Position numbers and translations under genes: made by a program | The notes under the pieces: model-generated | Database searches by the model: none | What the model was told of the DNA's origin: nothing | What the model saw: only the letters and a program-made list of their open reading frames with translations | Shown: piece by piece, positions 6,780 to 12,390 of the stretch | Layout: each line of letters starts with the position of its first letter | How positions within the stretch are numbered: position 1 is the stretch's first letter | From: Candidatus Parepulonipiscium sp. PG-Nun2H_MBin03 | Lineage (GTDB): Bacteria; Bacillota; Clostridia; Lachnospirales; Cellulosilyticaceae | DNA length: 12,390 bases | Reading direction: 5' to 3' | Assembly: GCA_001995005.1 (NCBI GenBank) | Contig: MDJN01000072.1 | Location: 1-12,390, forward strand

Positions 6780-8152
6780 ACTTGATTTAAAAATTGTTTT
6801 GCTATATCAAGATGTTTATTTACGGCTGTAGGGCTAGGACCGCCTTTTACTTGGCGTTCATTTACACAAGTAGCAATAGAAATAGCATCAAAAACATCTT
6901 CTTTAAAAATAGGAGATATCTTTTTATATTCACTTAATGGAAGCGTTTCTAATGTAAAGTTATTAATAGTACAAAATAGAACTAGCTTTCCAACATAATG
7001 ATGTGCATCTCTAAATGCAACGCCTTTCTTAACAAGGTAATCTGCAACATCAGTAGCATTAGTAAAACCAGATGAGGCAGCGTTATACATATTATCTTTA
7101 TTTATTGTAATAGTAGCTAACATTTTTGTAAATATAGGCAGACATAAACTAATGGTGTCTAGACTATCAAATACTGCTTCTTTATCTTCTTGCATATCTT
7201 TGTTATACGCTAGAGGCAATCCCTTTAATGTAGTTAATAATGCAATCAAATTTCCGTATGTGCGTCCACTTTTACCACGAACTAATTCTGCAATATCAGG
7301 ATTCTTTTTTTGAGGCATTATCGAGCTACCTGTACTAAACGCATCATCTAATTCGATAAATTTAAATTCATGACTATTAAATATAATAATCTCTTCGCTA
7401 AATCTACTAAGGTGCATCATCATTAGAGCTACTGAATATAAAAAGTCGCTGCAAAAATCTCTATCTGATACTCCATCAAGACTATTTTGACAAAGTTCAG
7501 TAAATCCTAGTTCGTCTTTTACGTAATCTCTATTTAAAGGATAAGTTGTTGTTGCTAATGCACCACATCCTAGAGGCATAGAATCAGTCATCTCTTTTGT
7601 AAACTCAAATCTTTTATAATCTCTTTTAAACATTTCAAAATAGGCCATAAGATGATGAGCAAATGTCACTGGTTGAGCCCTTTGCAGATGAGTGTATCCT
7701 GGCATAAACGTAGTAATGTGTTGTTTAGCTAAATTATAGATTGTATCTAATAAATCTACTATAAGGTTTTGTACATTAGAAATATTTTCAATTAAATATA
7801 GTCTCATATCAAGTGCTACTTGATCATTTCGGCTCCTACCCGTATGAAGTTTTTTGCCTACCTCACCGATTTTTTCGGTGAGTAGAGCTTCTATTAACAT
7901 GTGTATATCTTCACTATCTTGCATTAAATCTATATCGCCATTTTCAATCTCAGATAATAATTCAGACAATCCATCTGAAATTTGATTAGCCTCATCTTGA
8001 GATATAATATTTTGCAAAGCTAACATTTTTACATGAGCTTGACTACCTAGTATATCTTGCTTATATAACCTATAGTCAAATGAAAGAGATGAGTTAAAAT
8101 GATCAGTTAAAGCATCTGTTTGTTTTGTAAATCTTCCATCCCAAAGTTTCAT
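6770..8152 (-). CDS. argH: Argininosuccinate lyase
   Basis: A 460-residue enzyme, normal length for ArgH, that splits argininosuccinate into arginine and fumarate in the last step of arginine synthesis; it works as a cytoplasmic homotetramer. Family motifs are all present: the N-terminal LWDGRF, TGRSRNDQVALDMRL (104-118), YTHLQRAQPVTFAHH (153-167) with the catalytic-region His, and the fumarase/aspartase superfamily signature GSSIMPQKKNPD (275-286) carrying the catalytic serine loop. The gene follows argG, whose TGA overlaps its ATG by 4 nt (ATGA), and a GAGG ribosome binding site lies inside the end of argG, so translation is likely coupled. Transcription should end at the bidirectional hairpin overlapping its stop codon. 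Nothing looks degraded. Confidence 0.97.
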   Translation of the reverse strand: MKLWDGRFTKQTDALTDHFNSSLSFDYRLYKQDILGSQAHVKMLALQNIISQDEANQISDGLSELLSEIENGDIDLMQDSEDIHMLIEALLTEKIGEVGKKLHTGRSRNDQVALDMRLYLIENISNVQNLIVDLLDTIYNLAKQHITTFMPGYTHLQRAQPVTFAHHLMAYFEMFKRDYKRFEFTKEMTDSMPLGCGALATTTYPLNRDYVKDELGFTELCQNSLDGVSDRDFCSDFLYSVALMMMHLSRFSEEIIIFNSHEFKFIELDDAFSTGSSIMPQKKNPDIAELVRGKSGRTYGNLIALLTTLKGLPLAYNKDMQEDKEAVFDSLDTISLCLPIFTKMLATITINKDNMYNAASSGFTNATDVADYLVKKGVAFRDAHHYVGKLVLFCTINNFTLETLPLSEYKKISPIFKEDVFDAISIATCVNERQVKGGPSPTAVNKHLDIAKQFLNQVKA

Positions 8153-9363
8153 AATTTTTCCTCATTTTGTTTTAACATTAGAGAGCGAACCTTTGATGGA
8201 AGTCCAAATAAAGTTATAAAGCCCTCAGCATCATGATGATTATATAAATCACCTGTTTTAAAGCTTGCAAGTGCCTCGCTATATAAAGAATATGGAGATG
8301 TTGTTCCATTTAAAATAATATTACCTTTATATAATTTTAGACTAACTTTACCTGTAACATATTTTTGCGTACTATCTACAAATGCTGCCAGTGCATCTCT
8401 AAGTGGACTAAACCATTTTCCGTCATAGATTAATCTTGCATACTCTAGAGAGACTTGTTGCTTATATTGATAAGTTTCTCTATCAAGAGTAAGATGCTCT
8501 ATAGCTTCGTGTGCAAAGTATAAAATCTTACCTCCTGGTGTTTCGTATATTCCACGTGACTTCATTCCAACTACACGGTTTTCTACAATATCATCAATTC
8601 CAACCCCATGTTTTGCACCTAATTTATTTACTTCGGTAATTAAATTATATGGACTAAGTTCCTTATCATTTAGATGAGTTGGAATGCCTTGTTTGAATGT
8701 GATACTGATAATTTCTGCCTCGTCTGGTGCAGCTTCTGGATGAGTGCCTAATTGTAATAAAGTATCTAAATCTGCACTATTAGCTGGATTTTCAAGATCT
8801 AATCCTTCATGAGAGATATGCCATAAATTCAGATCACGGCTATAGCTTTGTTCTTTTTTCATAGGAACAGGTAAATTTCTTTGACTTAAATATTCCATCT
8901 CTTCTTCTCTTGAAGATATATCCCAAATTCTCCACGGTGCAATTATTTTTATATGAGATGCAAGTGCTTTTATTGCAAGTTCAAACCTTACCTGATCATT
9001 ACCTTTTCCGGTGCACCCATGACATATCGCTACTGCACCTTCTGTTATAGCAACATCAACTAATACTTTAGCAATAAGAGGTCTTGCGATTGACGTCCCT
9101 AAATAATAACGAGATTCATATATTGCCCCCGATTGAATCATCGGAAATAAATAATCTTTTGAAAATTCTTCTTTTACATCTTTGACATAAACTTTTGTAG
9201 CACCTAAACTTTTTGCTCTCTCTTCTAGTCCTCCAAGTTCTTGATCTTGTCCTACATTAATGCATACAGCAATTACCTCGTAGTCGTAATTTTCTTTAAG
9301 CCAAGGAATTATAACAGATGTGTCTAATCCTCCAGAGTATGCTAAAATAACTTTTTCTTTCAT
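8149..9363 (-). CDS. argG: Argininosuccinate synthase
   Basis: A 404-residue enzyme, typical ArgG length, that joins citrulline and aspartate using ATP (giving AMP and PPi) to form argininosuccinate. The N-terminal PP-loop ATP pyrophosphatase motif AYSGGLDTS is at residues 8-16, and CHGCTGKGNDQVRFE (114-128) is the second family signature. The remainder (for example NLWHISHEG and GMKSRGIYETPGG) runs full length without gaps. The ATG start is preceded by GAAAGGAT (+ strand positions 9373-9380). It is first in the argG-argH operon, with its own promoter about 75 nt upstream. The earlier arginine genes are not in the window. I searched the promoter and leader for an ArgR/AhrC-type palindrome and did not see a clear one. 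Confidence 0.97.
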   Translation of the reverse strand: MKEKVILAYSGGLDTSVIIPWLKENYDYEVIAVCINVGQDQELGGLEERAKSLGATKVYVKDVKEEFSKDYLFPMIQSGAIYESRYYLGTSIARPLIAKVLVDVAITEGAVAICHGCTGKGNDQVRFELAIKALASHIKIIAPWRIWDISSREEEMEYLSQRNLPVPMKKEQSYSRDLNLWHISHEGLDLENPANSADLDTLLQLGTHPEAAPDEAEIISITFKQGIPTHLNDKELSPYNLITEVNKLGAKHGVGIDDIVENRVVGMKSRGIYETPGGKILYFAHEAIEHLTLDRETYQYKQQVSLEYARLIYDGKWFSPLRDALAAFVDSTQKYVTGKVSLKLYKGNIILNGTTSPYSLYSEALASFKTGDLYNHHDAEGFITLFGLPSKVRSLMLKQNEEKL

Positions 9364-9436
9364 AGATATTTCATCCTTTCATAAATATATATTAAATATT
9401 AGAAAACCTACTGAACAAATAGTAATCTATGTAGCC

Positions 9437-9464
9437 ATTATACAGAAATCACACAATATTTCAA
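9437..9464 (-). promoter_or_regulatory. Vegetative promoter of argG-argH
   Basis: Read on the - strand: TTGAAA (9464-9459), a 16-bp spacer, then a perfect TATAAT (9442-9437). Transcription should start near 9430, giving a leader of about 65 nt before argG. The leader is too short for a T-box riboswitch and shows no obvious attenuator hairpin. Confidence 0.8.
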
Positions 9465-9493
9465 GAGAAAAATAAAAAAATACGTTTCACTTC

Positions 9494-9522
9494 TTGAATT
9501 TTTGGTAAATACTCTTTATACT
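9494..9522 (+). promoter_or_regulatory. Vegetative promoter of the YesL-mtaB-ireB-ruvX operon
   Basis: TTGAAT (9494-9499), a 17-bp spacer, then TATACT (9517-9522). The predicted start near 9529 gives a very short leader. An A-rich stretch (about 9467-9482) lies just upstream of the -35 and could act as an UP element. It is back-to-back with the argG promoter, the two -35 boxes being 29 bp apart. Confidence 0.8.
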
Positions 9523-9533
9523 ATAGATATATT

Positions 9534-9540
9534 AAGGAGG
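9534..9540 (+). promoter_or_regulatory. Strong ribosome binding site (AAGGAGG)
   Basis: A full-consensus Shine-Dalgarno sequence 5 nt before the ATG at 9546. It fixes the start of the YesL-family gene and implies efficient translation. Confidence 0.9.
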
Positions 9541-9545
9541 AGTGT

Positions 9546-10175
9546 ATGAAATTTTTTGATTTCGACGGACCGTTATATAAAATAGGAAATGAAGTGGCGG
9601 ACTTTATGATACTATCTTTATTGTGGATTATCCTATGTTGTCCAATTTTTACTATTGGTGCCTCAACATCAGCGATGTTTTTTATATACGGAAAAAAAGT
9701 TCGAAATGAACATGCATATATTTTAGCGGATTTTATAAAAAGTTTTAAAGAAAACTTTAAGCAATCTATTCCTATAACAATAATATTATTATTTATGTGG
9801 AGCAGTATATTTTTATATTTTAATATGCAACTCAATTCAAGTGAGTTAGCAAATAGTATATACTTATATATAATTATATTTTTTTTGTGTGAAGTAATAG
9901 CATTTACATCATATGTATTGGCCATATTATCTCGCTTTCGGATGGATATAAAGCAAATATTTTATATAGCTATTTTATTAACCCATAGACATGTATTAAC
10001 TAGTATAATTATTATTTTAACTAATATTTTGCTCGTTATTTCAGTATTAATGATTCCTCCTTTAATTATGTTTATGCCCGCAATTGTTTTTTATATAAAT
10101 TCCTACTTGTTGCAAAAAGCTTTTGCCCGTAGTATAAACATTGAAGAAAATAATATTAATGGAGAAGAAAATTGA
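9546..10175 (+). CDS. YesL/DUF624-family integral membrane protein
   Basis: A 209-residue membrane protein. It has the YesL-like N-terminus FFDFDGPLYKIGNEVADF followed by the first hydrophobic helix and the typical CCPIFTIGASTSAM segment (31-43). About five transmembrane segments are visible, roughly at 19-46, 75-95, 103-129, 138-166 and 168-190; the 47-72 loop is rich in lysine and arginine and probably cytoplasmic. The acidic tail has no helix. The biochemical role of this family is not established; members often sit near carbohydrate uptake or sensing genes in Firmicutes, but here the neighbours are housekeeping genes. The last codons contain the ribosome binding site of mtaB, and the stop overlaps the mtaB start by 4 nt, so the pair is translationally coupled. 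It is the first gene after the divergent promoter. Confidence 0.85.
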   Translation: MKFFDFDGPLYKIGNEVADFMILSLLWIILCCPIFTIGASTSAMFFIYGKKVRNEHAYILADFIKSFKENFKQSIPITIILLFMWSSIFLYFNMQLNSSELANSIYLYIIIFFLCEVIAFTSYVLAILSRFRMDIKQIFYIAILLTHRHVLTSIIIILTNILLVISVLMIPPLIMFMPAIVFYINSYLLQKAFARSINIEENNINGEEN

Positions 10176-11482
10176 TTTTAGAAAATAAAAATAAATCTAT
10201 AGCCACATATACATTAGGATGCAAAGTTAATCAATATGATACAGAAGCAGTTACAGAACTATTTACTAACCGAGGATATCATTCTGTAAGCTTTGATACG
10301 GTAGCAGATGTATATATAGTAAATACTTGTACAGTAACACATTTAAGTGATAGAAAATGTAGGCAGATGCTTAGAAAAACAAAAAAAATTAATCCAGATA
10401 GCATTCTAGTGGCTATGGGGTGCTATGCACAATCTGCAAAGGAAAAGTTAATAGATGAAGTACCAGAAATAGATATAGTAATTGGTACAAATAAAAGATC
10501 AGAACTTGTAAATATTGTTGAGGAATATAATAGTACGGCCATATTTAGGCTAAATGATTTGGAGACTGTAGATGAGTTTGAAGAGATGACTTTATCTAGT
10601 GCAAATTCTAAAACACGTGCCCATATCAAAATTCAAGAAGGGTGTAATAATTATTGTGCATACTGCATTATTCCGTATGTTAGAGGCAAGATACGTAGTA
10701 GGCAACCTGAAAACGTAATATTAGAAGCTATTCGTTTGCAAAAAGCAGGGTTTAAAGAAATAGTTTTAACTGGAATACATGTACAATCATATGGTAAAGA
10801 TTTAGAAGGAGTTAATTTATTAACTTTACTACCTGAATTAAATAAGATAGATGGGATTGAAAGGATTAGGTTAAGTTCCATTGAACCGACTTTAATTACA
10901 GATGAATTTATAGACACTATATCTAATTTGCCAAAACTTTGTCATCACTTTCATTTATCATTGCAAAGTGGGTGCGACGTTATATTAAAACGAATGGGAC
11001 GAAAATATAATACACAACAATATATATATAGTGTAGATAAGCTTAGAAGCTTATGGCCAGATGTTGCTATTACAACAGATATTATTGTAGGGTTTCCTGG
11101 AGAAAGTGAAACTGACTTTACTAAAACAGTAAATTTTGTAAAAGAAATTGGATTTGCGTCAATGCATATTTTTCCATTTTCTAGTCGTACAGGAACTAGG
11201 GCTGCAACTATGTCTAATCAGATATCTGCTAATATTAAAGAAGATAGGGTAAAAGTATTGACTGAATTAGCAGATAAAATGCATAACCAGTTTCTACAAA
11301 ACATGTGCAATACAACAACTAATGTCTTATTTGAGCAGTCTAACAATGCTGAATTTATTGGTTATACATCTAATTATGCTAAAGTAAGTGTTAAATCAGA
11401 TGTAGATTTAACAAATAAAATAGTTAATGTAAATTTAAAAGAAATACAGAGTAATAAATTAATTGGTACTATTGTAGAATAA
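10172..11482 (+). CDS. mtaB: tRNA (N6-threonylcarbamoyladenosine(37)-C2)-methylthiotransferase MtaB
   Basis: A 436-residue radical SAM methylthiotransferase that converts t6A37 to ms2t6A in tRNAs reading ANN codons. The N-terminal UPF0004 domain holds three cluster ligands, C17 (LGCKVNQYD), C53 (VNTCTVT) and C84 (AMGCYAQ). The radical SAM core has EGCNNYCAYCIIPYVRG (C158, C162, C165). A TRAM RNA-binding domain occupies about 375-436. The LGCKVNQ and SDRKCRQ pattern points to MtaB rather than MiaB or RimO. The start is TTG at 10172: there is no ATG nearby, GGAGAA at 10161-10166 is correctly spaced, and the start overlaps the upstream stop as TTGA. The protein is complete, and 38 nt separate it from ireB. 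Confidence 0.95.
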   Translation: MILENKNKSIATYTLGCKVNQYDTEAVTELFTNRGYHSVSFDTVADVYIVNTCTVTHLSDRKCRQMLRKTKKINPDSILVAMGCYAQSAKEKLIDEVPEIDIVIGTNKRSELVNIVEEYNSTAIFRLNDLETVDEFEEMTLSSANSKTRAHIKIQEGCNNYCAYCIIPYVRGKIRSRQPENVILEAIRLQKAGFKEIVLTGIHVQSYGKDLEGVNLLTLLPELNKIDGIERIRLSSIEPTLITDEFIDTISNLPKLCHHFHLSLQSGCDVILKRMGRKYNTQQYIYSVDKLRSLWPDVAITTDIIVGFPGESETDFTKTVNFVKEIGFASMHIFPFSSRTGTRAATMSNQISANIKEDRVKVLTELADKMHNQFLQNMCNTTTNVLFEQSNNAEFIGYTSNYAKVSVKSDVDLTNKIVNVNLKEIQSNKLIGTIVE

Positions 11483-11486
11483 ATTC

Positions 11487-11499
11487 GCATTAATAATGC
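11487..11499 (+). other. Small perfect hairpin between mtaB and ireB
   Basis: GCATT, a 3-nt loop, then AATGC form a short palindrome 5 nt after the mtaB stop. No T-run follows, so it is not a standard terminator. It may protect or process the mRNA, or be chance in AT-rich sequence. Confidence 0.4.
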
Positions 11500-11520
11500 A
11501 AACTAAAAGAAGGTGAGAAT

Positions 11521-11775
11521 ATGAAAAATTTAAATGAAACTATGCAATTTCAATTTAATTTATCGGAGCAAATTTCAACTAGAGAAACTTTGCTTGAGGT
11601 TTATGTTGCACTTAAAGATAAAGGATATAATCCAATAAATCAGATAGTAGGTTATATAATGTCTGGAGATCCAACATATATAACTAGTTATAATGGTGCA
11701 AGGACTAAAATACGACGTCTTGAACGTGATGAGATTTTAGAAGAATTAGTAGCATTTTATATTAAAGAAGTTTAG
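11521..11775 (+). CDS. ireB: IreB family regulatory phosphoprotein (UPF0297/DUF965)
   Basis: An 84-residue protein matching the whole length of the family, with the diagnostic core LKDKGYNPINQIVGYIMSGD and the tail YITSYNGARTKIRRLERDE. In Enterococcus faecalis, IreB is phosphorylated by the PASTA Ser/Thr kinase IreK and negatively influences cephalosporin resistance. From memory, the reported sites are N-terminal threonines at positions 4 and 7. Here position 7 is threonine (NETMQF) but position 4 is leucine. The start is ATG with AAGGTGAG just upstream. Its stop codon overlaps the ribosome binding site of ruvX, the usual Firmicutes pairing. The role in this organism is inferred from family membership. 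Confidence 0.93.
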   Translation: MKNLNETMQFQFNLSEQISTRETLLEVYVALKDKGYNPINQIVGYIMSGDPTYITSYNGARTKIRRLERDEILEELVAFYIKEV

Positions 11776-11784
11776 GAGAAAAAT

Positions 11785-12204
11785 TTGAGAATATTAGGAC
11801 TTGATTTTGGTAGTAATACAACAGGAGTGGCCATTAGTGACCCTTTTAAAATTATAGCTAGTGGTCTTTTAACTATACAAAGAAAAGACCCCGCAAATAT
11901 AAAGCCTACTCTAAATCAACTTATGGAGATTTGTATAGAGTATCAGGTAGAAAAAATTATACTTGGTCTACCTAAAAATATGAATAATACAGAAGGGGCA
12001 AGAGTAGAGCAGACGAAGCTATTTAAGCAGAAGTTAGAAAATAAATTGAAACTTCCTGTTCAATTATGGGACGAAAGATTAAGTACAGTAGCTGCAGAAA
12101 ATATGTTAATCAGTGCTGATGTAAGCCGTGGTAAGAGAAAACAGATAATTGATAAAGTGGCAGCAGTCATTATATTGCAAAATTATTTAGATGCTCAAAA
12201 ATAG
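11785..12204 (+). CDS. ruvX: RuvX/YqgF-family Holliday junction resolvase-like nuclease
   Basis: A 139-residue RNase H-fold protein of normal family length. The family signature ILGLDFGSNTTGVAISD (3-19) has the metal-ligand Asp7. It is followed by LGLPKNMNNTEG (60-71), the WDERLST motif (95-101) with Glu97, and IIDKVAAVIIL (121-131) with Asp123, so all the acidic active-site positions are intact. Members are linked to pre-16S rRNA 5'-end processing and to Holliday junction resolution; which one dominates here cannot be told from sequence. The start is TTG at 11785 with AGGAGA at 11774-11779, overlapping the ireB stop; no ATG is available near the conserved N-terminus. The downstream DUF1292 gene starts 21 nt after its stop. 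Confidence 0.93.
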   Translation: MRILGLDFGSNTTGVAISDPFKIIASGLLTIQRKDPANIKPTLNQLMEICIEYQVEKIILGLPKNMNNTEGARVEQTKLFKQKLENKLKLPVQLWDERLSTVAAENMLISADVSRGKRKQIIDKVAAVIILQNYLDAQK

Positions 12205-12225
12205 ATGTATATATAGGAGGTAACA

Positions 12226-12390
12226 TTGGATAAAATAGAATTTTACGACAGTATTAGTAATGAAGTAACATTATTTGAAATTATGAATAGTGCTATAATA
12301 GATACAAACAAATATTTATTAGTAGTAGATTCAGAAGATAATGCAACTATTCTAAAAGAAGCTATAGATGAAGATGATAATTTAATTTAT
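12226..12390 (+). CDS. DUF1292-family protein, 5' part only (cut by window end)
   Basis: The last 165 bases encode 55 codons with no stop, so the gene continues beyond the window. The start is TTG at 12226, behind AGGAGG (12215-12220) with 5-nt spacing; the next in-frame ATG lies about 20 codons in and would remove conserved sequence. The pattern (FEIMNSA, then KYLLVVDS, then ATILKEA followed by an acidic run) matches the small acidic DUF1292 proteins that lie next to ruvX and ireB in many Firmicutes. The family function is unknown. Position in the operon supports the call. Confidence 0.78.
   Translation, partial: MDKIEFYDSISNEVTLFEIMNSAIIDTNKYLLVVDSEDNATILKEAIDEDDNLIY

Noticed and set aside
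9364..9436. Riboswitch, T-box or ArgR operator in the argG leader
   Set aside because: The leader is about 65 nt, shows no T-box conserved elements, no terminator-like hairpin and no clear TGAAT/ATTCA palindrome.
9521..9925. Antisense open frame of 134 codons on the - strand
   Set aside because: It lies opposite the YesL-family gene and runs over its promoter region, has no ribosome binding site and no family features. It is a shadow of the real gene.
10423..10917. Two short - strand open frames (10423-10629 and 10651-10917)
   Set aside because: Both lie fully inside mtaB, whose motifs are intact; their composition is that of a reverse-complement shadow.

Overview
The window looks like a chromosomal segment of a low-GC, Gram-positive Clostridia-type Bacillota. 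The DNA is strongly AT-rich with AT-ending codons, and Shine-Dalgarno sites are clear (AGGAGA, AAGGAGG). The right end carries the ireB-ruvX-DUF1292 gene order typical of Firmicutes, preceded by mtaB and a YesL-family membrane protein. A Lachnospirales-like member is my best guess, but family-level placement is inference.

Left region (1-6740, all + strand): a cell-surface or secreted glycan cassette. It opens with the 3' part of a gene that appears to fuse a GHMP-type sugar kinase to a nucleotidyltransferase, an activity pair that would make an NDP-sugar. After a 219-bp gap come an FkbM-type SAM methyltransferase with an N-terminal Rossmann-like domain, three tandem GT8 glycosyltransferases joined by 1-nt TAATG overlaps, and a radical SAM protein with an unusual C-terminal extension that looks GT-A-like. 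The first two GT8 genes are exact-length tandem duplicates, about 77% identical in protein by hand count; the third is more diverged. A plausible model is: activated sugar made by the fusion enzyme, transferred by the GT8 enzymes, then decorated by O-methylation and by a radical modification.

Middle region (6740-9545): argH and argG on the - strand, in the order argG-argH with a 4-nt overlap, form a complete pair for the last two steps of arginine synthesis. A bidirectional hairpin terminator (6746-6779) separates them from the glycan cassette. argG is driven by a well-formed sigma-A type promoter that is back-to-back with the promoter of the next + strand operon.

Right region (9494-12390, + strand): a housekeeping operon of a YesL/DUF624 membrane protein, mtaB (tRNA ms2t6A synthesis), ireB (substrate of the PASTA Ser/Thr kinase pathway), ruvX (Holliday junction resolvase-like / rRNA processing nuclease) and the start of a DUF1292 gene cut by the window end. 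Three of these five genes appear to start with TTG.

No rRNA, tRNA, CRISPR array, insertion sequence or riboswitch was recognised. The most unusual content is the glycan cassette, especially the radical SAM protein and the mosaic GT8 array.
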